DNA from: Actinotalea sp. JY-7876
GTDB taxonomy: Bacteria; Actinomycetota; Actinomycetes; Actinomycetales; Cellulomonadaceae
Assembly: GCF_014042015.1 (NCBI RefSeq)
Contig: NZ_CP059493.1
Span: forward strand, 2,108,001 to 2,172,000
Length of the DNA stretch: 64,000 bases
Reading direction: 5' to 3'
Under the pieces are notes generated by a model that made no database searches, was not told where the DNA came from, and saw only the letters and a program-made list of their open reading frames with translations. This document shows positions 51,209-60,463 of this stretch, piece by piece (the first letter of the stretch is position 1; the number at the start of each line of letters is the position of its first letter). A program made the translations under genes and the position numbers.

Positions 51209-52948
51209 ATGTCCTTCGCCACGTCCGTCACGCCCGCGCCCGTCGACACCCCGACCCCCCGCCGCGAGGCCGGTGAGTGGTGGCGCACGGCGGTGATCTA
51301 CCAGGTCTACCCGCGCTCCTTCGCCGACGCGTCGGGCGACGGCATCGGCGACCTGCCGGGCATCACCTCCCGCCTGCCGCACCTGGCCGAGCTCGGTGTC
51401 GACGCGATCTGGCTCTCGCCGTTCTACCGCTCGCCCCAGCACGACGCCGGCTACGACGTCGCCGACTACCGCGACGTGGACCCGCTGTTCGGCACGCTGG
51501 ACGACATCGACGCGCTGATCGAGCGCGCCCACGACCTCGGCATCCGGGTGATCATCGACCTGGTCCCGAACCACACGTCCAGCGAGCACGCGTGGTTCCG
51601 GGCCGCCCGCGCGGCCGCGCCGGGCAGCCCCGAGCGCGCACGGTACGTGTTCCGCGACGGGCGTGGCCCGGGCGGGGACGAGCCGCCCAACAACTGGACC
51701 TCCGTCTTCGGCGGCAGCGCGTGGACGCGCGTCACCGAGCCCGACGGCACGCCGGGCCAGTGGTACCTGCACCTGTTCGACACGACGCAGCCGGACCTGG
51801 ACTGGACCAACCCCGAGGTGCGCGACGAGTTCCGCTCGGTGCTGCGCTTCTGGCTGGACCGCGGCGTCGACGGCTTCCGCGTGGACGTCGCCCACGGCAT
51901 GGTCAAGGCCGAGGGCCTGCCGGACTGGTCCGGCACGTCCGCCATGATCGACGGTGCGCACGAGGGCGAGGTGGGCGCCGAGGACGGCTCGACCGGCGCC
52001 GGCAACCGCGGCCCGATGTGGGACCAGGAGGGCGTGCACGAGATCTACCGCGACTGGCACCAGGTCCTGGCCGAGTACGACGGCGACCGCTGCCTGGTGG
52101 CCGAGGCGTGGGTCGAGCCGCTGAGCCGCCTGGCCCGCTACGTCCGCCCGGACGAGATGCACCAGGCGTTCAACTTCGCCTTCCTCACGGCCCGGTGGGA
52201 CGCGCCCGCGCTGCGGGACGTGGTCACGGCGTCGCTCGCGGCCAACGAGGCCGTCGGCGCGCCCACGACGTGGGTCCTGTCGAACCACGACGTCGTCCGG
52301 CACGCCTCGCGCCTCGGCCTGGCCGTCCCGGGCTCCAAGCCCAACGGCATCGGCGAGGGCGATCCGCAGCCGGACGAGGAGCTGGGCCTGCGCCGCGCCC
52401 GGGCCGCGACGCTCCTCATGCTGGGGCTGCCCGGGTCGGCGTACCTCTACCAGGGCGAGGAGCTCGGCCTGCCCGAGCACACCAGCCTGGACGACGACGA
52501 GCGCGAGGACCCGACGTGGTGGCGCTCGCAGTACACCGAGCGCGGCCGCGACGGTTGCCGGGTGCCGCTGCCCTGGAGCGCGGACGCGCCGGGGTTCGGC
52601 TTCTCCCCCACCGGCCGCACGTGGCTCAGCCAGCCGGCGTCGTTCGCGCGGTACGCCGCCGACGTCCAGCGGGGCGTCGCGGGGTCGACGTACGAGACCT
52701 ACCGCGTCGCGCTGCGCCTGCGGCGCGAGCACGGGCTCGGCCACGGCACGCTGACCTGGGCCGAGGGCCTGGGCGACCCGGCGGAGGTCGTCGCCTTCCA
52801 CAACGACGACGTCCTCGTCGTGGCGAACCTCGGCGAGCGGGAGGTCGCCCTGCCCGAGGGGTACGGCGTGCTCCACGCGTCCGTCACGATCGCGCAGGGC
52901 GCGACGGTCGTGCCCGGCGACGCGACGGTCTGGGCGCGCCGGGCCTGA
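51209..52948 (+). CDS. GH13 alpha-glucosidase
   Basis: A 579-residue cytoplasmic enzyme releasing glucose from maltose or short maltodextrins. GH13 catalytic residues are Asp226 (GFRVDVAH), Glu299 (VAEAWVE) and Asp361 (SNHDV). The opening WWRTAVIYQVYPRSFADASG and QPDLDWTNPEV are hallmarks of the alpha-glucosidase/oligo-1,6-glucosidase subgroup (likely GH13_30). The ATG follows GGGAAG, 57 bp after malR, and the two are probably co-transcribed. Confidence 0.92.
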   Translation: MSFATSVTPAPVDTPTPRREAGEWWRTAVIYQVYPRSFADASGDGIGDLPGITSRLPHLAELGVDAIWLSPFYRSPQHDAGYDVADYRDVDPLFGTLDDIDALIERAHDLGIRVIIDLVPNHTSSEHAWFRAARAAAPGSPERARYVFRDGRGPGGDEPPNNWTSVFGGSAWTRVTEPDGTPGQWYLHLFDTTQPDLDWTNPEVRDEFRSVLRFWLDRGVDGFRVDVAHGMVKAEGLPDWSGTSAMIDGAHEGEVGAEDGSTGAGNRGPMWDQEGVHEIYRDWHQVLAEYDGDRCLVAEAWVEPLSRLARYVRPDEMHQAFNFAFLTARWDAPALRDVVTASLAANEAVGAPTTWVLSNHDVVRHASRLGLAVPGSKPNGIGEGDPQPDEELGLRRARAATLLMLGLPGSAYLYQGEELGLPEHTSLDDDEREDPTWWRSQYTERGRDGCRVPLPWSADAPGFGFSPTGRTWLSQPASFARYAADVQRGVAGSTYETYRVALRLRREHGLGHGTLTWAEGLGDPAEVVAFHNDDVLVVANLGEREVALPEGYGVLHASVTIAQGATVVPGDATVWARRA

Positions 52949-52969
52949 GCCGCCTCGGCGCGGGGTGGG

Positions 52970-54514
52970 TCAGGCCAGCCCGGCGACCCACCCCTCGCCG
53001 ACGACGAGCACCCGCCCGTCCAGCGGTCCCACGACGTGCCTCGTGCCCTCGGGCAGCGGCGCGCGCCAGGCCGGCGACCCGGTCCGCACGTCGTGAGCGA
53101 CGAGCGCGTCGCGTCCCTCCTCGCGGTGGTGCAGCAGCACGAGCGTGCCGTCCGTCAGGGCCGGTGCGTGCGCCTCGTCGCCCAGGGGCCCGACCTGCCA
53201 GGCCACCGCGCCGGTGCGGACGTCCACCGCCGTGGCGGTCCCGGCCTCGACGAGCACGGCGCGGCCGGCGACCGTCACGGGGACCCGCGTCCTCCGCGAG
53301 CCCGGTGCCTGCCACAGCACGGCGCCCGTCGCGACGTCGACGGCGCCGACGGTGGTCCCGGACGTCGCGACCAGCAGCGTCCCGGGCTCGGACCGGTCAC
53401 GCAGGCCCGTGCGCAGCGCGGGGCCCGGGAGCACGGTGCGCGTGCCGTCGGCCAGGACGACGCTCCCCGAGCCGCCCGGGAACGTCGCGCTCCGCGCGTG
53501 CCGCCACACCAGGCGCGCCCCGTCCGGGAGGTCGTGCTGCTCCACCGCGGAGGTCGCCGCGTCGAGCTGCTCGACGTCGGCCGGGCGCCCGTCCCGCAGG
53601 TCGTAGGCCACGGTCTCGTCGAGACCGGCGACGACGACCGTCCCGTCGCGCCACCCGACGTGCCGCAGACCCGCCGCGACGTCGCGCCCGACCACCAGCC
53701 GCCAGCGCACCGCGCCGGTTCCCGGGTCCCACCGGGTCACGTGCAGCCGGACGTCGTCGGCGTCGGTCACCAGGACGAGGTCGCCGTCGAGCACGTCGCT
53801 GGCGACCAGGACGCCCGCGACCGTGAGCGCGCGCCCCTCGACGCCCGTCGCGCCGTCCACGCTGGTCACGGTCGTGCTGGCCGCCGCGGACGCGGCCTCG
53901 CGCAGCGCGGGCGGGGCGATGTCCCGCCCGCCCGTGCGGCCCGAGCGCACGCAGACCACGTCGGGGCCGGACGGGGCGCCGACCTCGGGCCCCTGCCGTC
54001 CGACGGCCGGCATCGAGCGCCCGGCCAGGTCGGCGAGCGGCCGGCAGCTCCCGCTGCGCCCGTCGGGCGACGGGCGCGTCCAGAGCAGCTCGCCGTCGCG
54101 GGCGTCCACCGCGGTGGTCGCGTCGCCGTCCGCGATGAGCACCACGTCACCCGCCTGGCCGACGACGCGGTCGCCGTCGACCCGCCACCGCTCGGCGAGG
54201 GCGCCGTCCAGCGGTGCCATGACGCCGGGCACGCCGGAGAGCGACGCCGCGAGCGCGCGGTCCCGCTCGGACTCGCGCTCCGAGACCAGCACCGTGGTCA
54301 CCACGAGCAGGGCGACCGCACCCGCGCCCAGGAGCCGGCGCCTGCCGCGCACCGCGCCGGCGCGCCCGCCGGGCACGCCGCGCACCGCGCCGGCGCGCCC
54401 GCCGGGCACCGGGCGGCCCGCGGCCCGCGCGGGGCGCGCGACCTCCCGGTCGGCGTCCTCGAGCTCGACGTCGACGAGGTCACGCGGGCGGTCGGGCCCG
54501 TGCGGCCGGCCCAT
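52970..54514 (-). CDS. PQQ-like beta-propeller protein with one membrane anchor
   Basis: A 514-residue protein. Residues 1-58 are charged and repeat-rich and should be cytoplasmic; a single hydrophobic helix (LLGAGAVALLVVTTVLV, about 60-76) anchors it, and the remainder is outside the cell. That part contains repeated motifs such as VDVATGAVLWQAPG and VDVRTGAVAWQVG, as in PQQ/BamB-like propellers. No enzyme residues are evident. It follows dusB by 27 bp on the same strand. Function unknown. Confidence 0.75.
   Translation of the reverse strand: MGRPHGPDRPRDLVDVELEDADREVARPARAAGRPVPGGRAGAVRGVPGGRAGAVRGRRRLLGAGAVALLVVTTVLVSERESERDRALAASLSGVPGVMAPLDGALAERWRVDGDRVVGQAGDVVLIADGDATTAVDARDGELLWTRPSPDGRSGSCRPLADLAGRSMPAVGRQGPEVGAPSGPDVVCVRSGRTGGRDIAPPALREAASAAASTTVTSVDGATGVEGRALTVAGVLVASDVLDGDLVLVTDADDVRLHVTRWDPGTGAVRWRLVVGRDVAAGLRHVGWRDGTVVVAGLDETVAYDLRDGRPADVEQLDAATSAVEQHDLPDGARLVWRHARSATFPGGSGSVVLADGTRTVLPGPALRTGLRDRSEPGTLLVATSGTTVGAVDVATGAVLWQAPGSRRTRVPVTVAGRAVLVEAGTATAVDVRTGAVAWQVGPLGDEAHAPALTDGTLVLLHHREEGRDALVAHDVRTGSPAWRAPLPEGTRHVVGPLDGRVLVVGEGWVAGLA
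54345..54409. repeat. Tandem 33-bp repeat within the PQQ-like gene
   Basis: The 32 bases at 54345-54376 recur exactly at 54378-54409, a period of 33 bp (11 codons). On the minus strand it encodes PGGRAGAVRGV-type repeats in the cytoplasmic tail just before the membrane helix. Because the period is a multiple of three the frame is kept. Confidence 0.85.
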
Positions 54515-54541
54515 CCGGTGAGCGTAGACCCGACCCCCGGG

Positions 54542-55738
54542 TCAGCCGCCGGAGACGCTCAGCTCGGCCTCCTGCAGCGAGCGCCGGAACGCGTCGCTGA
54601 GGTCGCGGGAGTCGAGCCAGCCCTCCGGCAGGTGCGGACGCTTCGGCGAGCCGGCGCGGCCGCGCTGCCCCTCCGCGCCGACGCCGGGATACGGCTGGTC
54701 GAGGTCGAGGCGCCCGAGGAGCTCGTCGAGGTGGGTCAGGGACTCGACCAGGGCCAGCTCGGCGCGCAGGGGCCCGCCGACCGCGTACCCCTTGAGGTAC
54801 CAGGCCATGTGCTTGCGCAGCTCGCGCAGCGCCTTGGACTCGTCACCGAACTCCTCGACCATGAGCTCGGCGTGCCGCCGCACGACGCCGGCGACCTCCC
54901 GCAGGCCGGGCCGGACGCGGACGTCGGACCCGCGCATCGCGGCGGCGAGGTCGGCGAACAGCCACGGCCGACCCTGGCAGCCACGCCCCACGACGACGCC
55001 GTCGCACCCGGTCTCGCGCATCATCGTCAGCGCGTCCTCAGCGGACCAGATGTCGCCGTTGCCGAGCACCGGGATGTCCGTGACCGCCTCCTTGAGGCGC
55101 GCGATCGCGGACCAGTCGGCGGTGCCGGAGTAGTAGTCGGCGGCCGTGCGCGCGTGCAGGGCGACGGCTGCGACGCCGGCGTCCTGGGCCGTGAGGCCGG
55201 CCTCGAGGTACGTCAGGTGGTCCTCGTCGATGCCCTTGCGCATCTTGACCGTCACGGGCACGCCGTGCGGCGCCGCGGCGCCGACGGCGGCCCGGACGAT
55301 CGCCGCGAACAGGTCCCGCTTCCACGGCAGCACCGCGCCGCCGCCGCGCCGGGTCACCTTCGGGACCGGGCAGCCGAAGTTGAGGTCGACGTGGTCGGCG
55401 CGGTCCTCCTCGACGAGCATCCGGACCGCCGCGCCGACCGTCGTCGGCTCGACGCCGTACACCTGGACCGAGCGGGGGCGCTCGTCCGGGTCGTGGCGGA
55501 TGATCCGCAGCGACTCGGGCGTGCGCTCGACCAGGGCCCGCGAGGTGACCATCTCCGCGACGTACAGCCCGGCGCCGTGCTCACGGCACAGCCGCCGGAA
55601 CGCGCGGTTCGTCACCCCGGCCATGGGCGCGAGGACGACCGGGACGTCGACAGTGATCGGTCCGATGCGCAGCGGCCGGACCCCCGGCACGGCCCCGAGG
55701 GGCGGGCCGGGGGTCGCGGATCCGCTCGGCACGCTCAC
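54542..55738 (-). CDS. dusB: tRNA-dihydrouridine synthase B
   Basis: Flavin-dependent reduction of uridines in the tRNA D-loop. The 398-residue protein has LAPMAGVTNRAFR at the FMN-binding start, the catalytic Cys in NFGCPVPKV (about 121-129), and GNGDIWSAEDA and GRGCQGRPW later. Length is slightly above the E. coli enzyme because of a longer C-terminus. The GTG start lies 10 bp after the glyS stop; the glyS-dusB pairing is common in actinomycetes. Confidence 0.95.
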   Translation of the reverse strand: MSVPSGSATPGPPLGAVPGVRPLRIGPITVDVPVVLAPMAGVTNRAFRRLCREHGAGLYVAEMVTSRALVERTPESLRIIRHDPDERPRSVQVYGVEPTTVGAAVRMLVEEDRADHVDLNFGCPVPKVTRRGGGAVLPWKRDLFAAIVRAAVGAAAPHGVPVTVKMRKGIDEDHLTYLEAGLTAQDAGVAAVALHARTAADYYSGTADWSAIARLKEAVTDIPVLGNGDIWSAEDALTMMRETGCDGVVVGRGCQGRPWLFADLAAAMRGSDVRVRPGLREVAGVVRRHAELMVEEFGDESKALRELRKHMAWYLKGYAVGGPLRAELALVESLTHLDELLGRLDLDQPYPGVGAEGQRGRAGSPKRPHLPEGWLDSRDLSDAFRRSLQEAELSVSGG

Positions 55739-55748
55739 GACGCCCCCG

Positions 55749-57134
55749 TCAGCTGCCCAGCAGCTGCGGCGCGAGGTACGCCGAGACCTTGTCGAGGCTG
55801 ACGCGCTCCTGCGCCATCGTGTCGCGCGAGCGGATGGTCACGGCCTGGTCCTGCAGCGAGTCGAAGTCGACGGTGATGCAGAACGGCGTGCCGATCTCGT
55901 CCTGGCGGCGGTAGCGGCGGCCGATCGCCCCGGCGTCGTCGAAGTCGACGTTCCAGGCCGCGCGCAGCTCGGTCGCCAGCGCCTTCGCGACGGGCGAGAG
56001 GTCCTCGTGGCGCGAGAGCGGCAGGACCGCGGCCTTGACCGGGGCGAGCCGCGGGTCCAGGCGCAGGACCGTGCGCTTGTCGACGCCACCCTTGGCGTTG
56101 GGCGCCTCGTCCTCGGCGTACGCCTCGACGAGGAACGCCATGAGGGACCGCGTCAGGCCGGCCGCGGGCTCGATGACGTACGGCACCCAGCGCTCGTTCT
56201 TGGTCTGGTCGAAGTACGAGAGGTCCTGGCCGGAGTGCTCGGAGTGCGTTCGCAGGTCGAAGTCCGTGCGGTTCGCGATGCCCTCGAGCTCGCCCCACTC
56301 GCTGCCCTGGAAGCCGAACCGGTACTCGATGTCCACGGTGCGGGTCGAGTAGTGGGAGAGCTTCTCCTTCGGGTGCTCGTAGAGCCGCAGGTTGTCGCGC
56401 GAGATGCCCAGGCCGACGTACCAGTCCGTCCGGGTGTCGATCCAGTACTGGTGCCACTCGGCGTCGGTGCCGGGCTCGACGAAGAACTCCATCTCCATCT
56501 GCTCGAACTCGCGCGTGCGGAAGATGAAGTTGCCCGGCGTGATCTCGTTGCGGAACGACTTGCCGATCTGGCCGATGCCGAACGGCGGCTTCTTGCGCGA
56601 CGTCGTCATGACGTTGGCGAAGTTCACGAAGATGCCCTGGGCGGTCTCGGGCCGCAGGTAGTGCAGGCCGGACTCGTCCTCGACGGGGCCGAGGTAGGTC
56701 TTGAGCATCATGTTGAAGTCGCGCGGCTCGGTCCACCTGCCGCGCGTGCCGCAGCTCGGGCACGCGATGTCGGCCAGGCCGTTCTCGGCGGCGCGGCCCT
56801 TCTTCTCCTCGAACTCCTCGAGCATCTGGTCCTCGCGGAACCGCTTGTGGCACGAGAGGCACTCGGTGAGCGGGTCCGTGAAGACGCCGACGTGGCCGGA
56901 CGCGACCCAGACCTGACGCGGCAGGATCACCGAGGAGTCCAGGCCGACGATGTCCTCGCGGCTGGTGACCATGGCCCGCCACCACTGCTTCTTGATGTTC
57001 TCCTTGAGCTCGACGCCCAGGGGCCCGTAGTCCCAGGCCGACCGCGTACCGCCGTAGATCTCTCCGGCCGGGAAGACGAAGCCGCGCCGCTTGGCGAGGT
57101 TCGTGACGGCGTCGAGGCGGGACGTGGGTGCCAC
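55749..57134 (-). CDS. glyS: Glycyl-tRNA synthetase, alpha2 dimer type
   Basis: A 461-residue class II synthetase attaching glycine to tRNA-Gly, of the single-chain actinobacterial/eukaryal type. Typical segments are [14 protein letters not shown] near the start, [12 protein letters not shown] (motif 2 region), [19 protein letters not shown] and the C-terminal anticodon-binding domain. A CxxC...CxxC zinc-like insert is present ([15 protein letters not shown]). I chose GTG 57134 after CTGGAG; the open frame to 57332 is not supported. Heads the glyS-dusB-PQQ unit. Confidence 0.95.
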   Translation of the reverse strand: MAPTSRLDAVTNLAKRRGFVFPAGEIYGGTRSAWDYGPLGVELKENIKKQWWRAMVTSREDIVGLDSSVILPRQVWVASGHVGVFTDPLTECLSCHKRFREDQMLEEFEEKKGRAAENGLADIACPSCGTRGRWTEPRDFNMMLKTYLGPVEDESGLHYLRPETAQGIFVNFANVMTTSRKKPPFGIGQIGKSFRNEITPGNFIFRTREFEQMEMEFFVEPGTDAEWHQYWIDTRTDWYVGLGISRDNLRLYEHPKEKLSHYSTRTVDIEYRFGFQGSEWGELEGIANRTDFDLRTHSEHSGQDLSYFDQTKNERWVPYVIEPAAGLTRSLMAFLVEAYAEDEAPNAKGGVDKRTVLRLDPRLAPVKAAVLPLSRHEDLSPVAKALATELRAAWNVDFDDAGAIGRRYRRQDEIGTPFCITVDFDSLQDQAVTIRSRDTMAQERVSLDKVSAYLAPQLLGS

Positions 57135-57325
57135 ATCAGCTCCAGGATTCAGCGGGTCCGTGCTGTGCTCGCGCACGGCGTGCGCGTGCGGGCACGGACG
57201 TCGTCGGGTGCACGCCACGGCCGACGGCCGGGCGCTCCCCAGGTTACCGGCGTCGCCCCCACCGCGGCACCGAATCGGCCGGTAGGCGCGTGCGGCCCAC
57301 CCCGGACCGCGGCGCACCCGCGCGT

Positions 57326-57363
57326 TTGACAACCGTTCTCAGTCGTCTTGAGAATGGTTGTCA
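57326..57363 (+). promoter_or_regulatory. znuA promoter covered by two Zur boxes
   Basis: TGACAACCGTTCTCA (57327-57341) and TGAGAATGGTTGTCA (57349-57363) are 15-bp near-palindromes of the actinobacterial Zur-box type, centred 22 bp apart and mutually inverted with one mismatch. The first overlaps TTGACA (57326-57331, -35); the second overlaps GAGAAT (57350-57355, -10). The ATG at 57363 follows seven bases after that -10, indicating a leaderless transcript. Confidence 0.85.
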
Positions 57364-58289
57364 TGTCCTCTCGTCGCCCCGCCGCGCTCGCCGCGGCCGC
57401 CGCGCTCCTGCTCGGCGGGTGCGCCGGGCCGCAGGCCGAGGACGACCGCGTCCTCGTGCTCGCCTCGATCTACCCGCTCCAGTACGTCGCGGAGCGGGTC
57501 GGCGGCGACCACGTGCGCGTCGAGCCGCTGACGCCGCCCGGTGCCGAGCCCCACGACCTGGAGCTCTCACCCCGGCAGGTCCGCGCCGTCGGGGAGGCCG
57601 ACGTCGTCGTCCTGCTGGGCGGCTTCCAGGCGGCCGTCGACGAGGCCGTGGAGGCACGCGACCCGGAGCACGTGGTCGACGCGGCCGACGTCCCGCAGAT
57701 CGCGGCACACGCCGCGCAGCACGACGAGGACGACCACGGCGAGGACCACGGCGACGACGGTCACGCGCACGACGGCGCCGACCCGCACTTCTGGCTCGAC
57801 CCCACCCTGCTCGCCGCCGTCGCGGGCGACGTCGCACAGGCCCTGGCCGACGCCGATCCCGAGCACGCCGCCGACTACGAGGACGCGGCGGCCGCGCTCG
57901 AGGCCGACCTCCTCGACCTGGACGCCGAGCTCGCCGAGGGCCTGGCGTCCTGCGAGCGCGACGTGATCGTCACCTCCCACGCCGCGTTCGGCTACCTCGC
58001 GGAGCGCTACGGCCTCGAGCAGGTCGGGATCTCCGGCCTCGACCCGGAGGCGGAGCCGTCGCCCGCGCGCCTGCGCGAGGTCCGCGAGCTCGCCCAGGAG
58101 CACGACGTCACGACCGTCTTCACCGAGACGCTCGTGAGCCCGGACGTCGCCGAGGCGCTCGCGGGCGACCTGGGCGTCCAGACCGCGGTGCTCGACCCGA
58201 TCGAGAGCCAGGCCGACCAGGACACGGACTACCGTGGCGCCATGGAGCGCAACCTGCAGGTCCTGCGGGAGGCGCTCGCGTGCGCCTGA
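57363..58289 (+). CDS. znuA: Zinc-binding lipoprotein of the Znu ABC importer
   Basis: A 308-residue cluster-9 metal-binding protein, lipid-anchored by LGGC (Cys20). Zinc-ligand segments are PGAEPHDLELSP, ADPHFWLDP and TSHAAFGYLAERYG. A His/Asp-rich loop (HDEDDHGEDHGDDGHAHD, about residues 119-136) typical of zinc-specific ZnuA/AdcA proteins precedes the second ligand. The ATG at 57363 fits a leaderless transcript; ATG 57354 would overlap the -10. First gene of znuACB-zur. Confidence 0.93.
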   Translation: MSSRRPAALAAAAALLLGGCAGPQAEDDRVLVLASIYPLQYVAERVGGDHVRVEPLTPPGAEPHDLELSPRQVRAVGEADVVVLLGGFQAAVDEAVEARDPEHVVDAADVPQIAAHAAQHDEDDHGEDHGDDGHAHDGADPHFWLDPTLLAAVAGDVAQALADADPEHAADYEDAAAALEADLLDLDAELAEGLASCERDVIVTSHAAFGYLAERYGLEQVGISGLDPEAEPSPARLREVRELAQEHDVTTVFTETLVSPDVAEALAGDLGVQTAVLDPIESQADQDTDYRGAMERNLQVLREALACA

Positions 58290-58326
58290 CCCCGCGACCC
58301 CGCCCCGTCGGGTGCGAGGCCCGCCG

Positions 58327-59100
58327 ATGAGCGCCGCGGTCCGCGCGACGGGCGTGCACGTGACCCTCGGCGGCGCGCCGATCATCCACCACGTCGACCT
58401 CACGGTCGAGGACGGTGAGGTCGTCGGCCTGCTCGGCGCCAACGGGTCCGGCAAGTCCACGCTCGTCAAGGCGCTCGTCGGCGTGGTGCCGGTCGACCGC
58501 GGGCGCATCGAGCTCCTCGGCCGGCCCCTCGGCCGCGGCGTCGAGTGGGAGCGCATCGGGTACGTCCCGCAGCGGGTCTCGGCCGCGACCGGCGTCCCGG
58601 CCACCGCGGCGGAGGTCGTGACGTCCGGCACGCTGCACGCCCGCCGCCTGCGCCCGCCGCGGGACGCGCACCGGCGCGCGCTGGAGGCACTGGACCAGGT
58701 CGGCCTCGCCGCCGTCGCGGAGCGGCCGGTGCGCGAGCTCTCGGGCGGCCAGCAGCAGCGCGTGCTCATCGCGCGCGCCCTCGTGCGCCGCCCGGACCTG
58801 CTGCTGCTCGACGAGCCCGTCGCGGGCGTGGACCTGCCGAGCCAGCGCGCCTTCGCCGCCGCGCTCACGGCCCTCGCCGCGGCCGGCACGACCGTCCTGG
58901 TGGTGCTGCACGAGCTCGGCGCCCTCGCACCGCTCGTCCGGCGCGCCGTCGTGCTGCGGCACGGCTCCGTCGTGCACGACGGCGCACCGCCCGCCCCGTC
59001 GGCCGAGCACGCCGGCGCGGACCACGACCACGTGCACCCGCACGGGACGCCGGAGGACCTCGCCGTGGGGATCGCACCGAGGGTGGGGTGGGACCAGTGA
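58327..59100 (+). CDS. znuC: Zinc ABC importer ATPase
   Basis: A 257-residue ATPase with Walker A GANGSGKST (residues 38-46), signature LSGGQQQR (138-145) and Walker B LLLLDEPVAG. The C-terminal tail is His-rich (HAGADHDHVHPHG), perhaps zinc-sensing. The ATG at 58327 is 37 bp after znuA; the stop overlaps the znuB GTG by four bases. It powers ZnuAB zinc import; the location and Zur boxes support this specificity over manganese. Confidence 0.93.
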   Translation: MSAAVRATGVHVTLGGAPIIHHVDLTVEDGEVVGLLGANGSGKSTLVKALVGVVPVDRGRIELLGRPLGRGVEWERIGYVPQRVSAATGVPATAAEVVTSGTLHARRLRPPRDAHRRALEALDQVGLAAVAERPVRELSGGQQQRVLIARALVRRPDLLLLDEPVAGVDLPSQRAFAAALTALAAAGTTVLVVLHELGALAPLVRRAVVLRHGSVVHDGAPPAPSAEHAGADHDHVHPHGTPEDLAVGIAPRVGWDQ

Positions 59101-60029
59101 CCGCCTGGAGCGAGCTCGTGTCCCTGGTGACCGACCCGCTGATGCAGCGCGCCCTGCTGGCCGCGCTCCTGGTCGGCGTCACGGCACCCGTCATCGGCAC
59201 CTACCTCGTGCAGCGCAAGCTCGCGCTGCTCGGCGACGGCATCGGCCACGTCGCCCTCACCGGCGTCGCCCTCGGCTGGCTCGTGGGCTCGCTCACGGGC
59301 CTCGCGCCCGACTCGCTCGCGATCCCGGGCGCCGTCGTCGCCGCGCTCGTCGGCGCGATCCTCATCGAGCTGGTCCGCGAGCGTGGCCGCACGACGGGCG
59401 ACGTGGCCCTCGCGCTCCTCTTCTACGGCGGCATCGCCGGCGGCGTGCTGCTCATCTCCCAGGCCGGGGGCACGAGCGCCAACCTCATGGGGTACCTGTT
59501 CGGCTCCATCTCGACGGTCTCCTGGGCCGACCTCGGCCTGACCGTCGTCCTGACCGTGCTGGTGCTGGTCATCGGCGTCGGGCTGCGGACCGCCCTGTTC
59601 GCGGTGAGCCACGACGAGGAGTTCGCGCGCGCGGCGGGCCTGCCCGTGCGGGCGCTCAACCTCGCGATCGCCGTCATCGCGGCGCTCACGGTGACGCTCG
59701 CGATGCGCGTCGTCGGGCTGCTGCTCGTCAGCGCGCTGATGATCGTCCCGGTCGCGGTCGCGCAGCTCGTCACCGCGTCCTTCCGGCGCACGATGACGCT
59801 CGCCATGGTCATCGGCGCCGTGGTCTGCGTCGGCGGCCTGGCCATCACCTACTGGAACGACGTGTCCCCCGGCGCCACGATCGTCGTCCTCGCGATCGGG
59901 CTCTACGCCGCGACGTCGATCGCGCGTCCGGCGCTCGCGCGCCTGCGCGGCGGCGACACGCGCGCCGCTCACGACCCCCACCCCGTCCAGGACGACGACG
60001 TCCAGCTCACCCTGGGAGGTGGCCGCTGA
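59097..60029 (+). CDS. znuB: Zinc ABC importer permease
   Basis: A 310-residue ABC-3-family permease with about eight helices. The typical QRKLALLGDGIGHVALTGVALG stretch and FARAAGLPVRALNL identify ZnuB/MntB-type permeases; the zinc locus decides for zinc. The GTG start overlaps znuC by four bases, and the stop shares its A with the zur ATG (TGATG). The hydrophilic C-terminal tail is long (about 30 residues). Confidence 0.93.
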   Translation: MTAWSELVSLVTDPLMQRALLAALLVGVTAPVIGTYLVQRKLALLGDGIGHVALTGVALGWLVGSLTGLAPDSLAIPGAVVAALVGAILIELVRERGRTTGDVALALLFYGGIAGGVLLISQAGGTSANLMGYLFGSISTVSWADLGLTVVLTVLVLVIGVGLRTALFAVSHDEEFARAAGLPVRALNLAIAVIAALTVTLAMRVVGLLLVSALMIVPVAVAQLVTASFRRTMTLAMVIGAVVCVGGLAITYWNDVSPGATIVVLAIGLYAATSIARPALARLRGGDTRAAHDPHPVQDDDVQLTLGGGR

Positions 60030-60463
60030 TGCAGCGGATGACCCGCCAGCGCTCCGCCGTCGCCGACCTGCTCGCCGACGTCGACGAGTTCCGCAGCGCC
60101 CAGCAGCTGCACGAGCAGCTCCGCGGGCGGGGCGAGGGCATCGGCCTCGCGACGGTCTACCGCACGCTGCAGAACCTCGCCGACGTCGGCGAGGTCGACG
60201 TGCTGCGCAGCGCCGACGGCGAGTCGCTCTACCGCCGGTGCGCCCGGCGGGAGCACCACCACCACCTCGTGTGCCGCACCTGCCGGACGACCGTCGAGAT
60301 CGACGGGCCGACCGTCGAGTCCTGGGCCGCCCGGGTCGGCGCGTCGCACGGGTTCAGCGACATCGAGCACACGATCGAGCTCTTCGGAACGTGCACCGGG
60401 TGCGCCCGGGCGGGGACGAGCGGTGCGGTCGTCGAGGTGGGCGCGGGGGCCGACGGTGCCTGA
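60029..60463 (+). CDS. zur: Zinc uptake regulator Zur (Fur family)
   Basis: A 144-residue Fur-superfamily repressor with winged-helix motif IGLATVYRTLQNLADVGEV (about 38-56). Metal-binding residues are visible: HHHH at 76-79, CRTC at 82-85 and CTGC at 122-125. As the last gene of a zinc-uptake operon that begins with two Zur boxes, it almost certainly represses the operon when zinc is sufficient, including itself. Its end overlaps the next gene's start. Confidence 0.93.
   Translation: MQRMTRQRSAVADLLADVDEFRSAQQLHEQLRGRGEGIGLATVYRTLQNLADVGEVDVLRSADGESLYRRCARREHHHHLVCRTCRTTVEIDGPTVESWAARVGASHGFSDIEHTIELFGTCTGCARAGTSGAVVEVGAGADGA

Noticed and set aside
57135-57332. 66-residue N-terminal extension of glycyl-tRNA synthetase
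   Set aside because: The translation is unlike any synthetase, crosses the Zur-box region and lacks a start signal; GTG 57134 with CTGGAG gives normal length.
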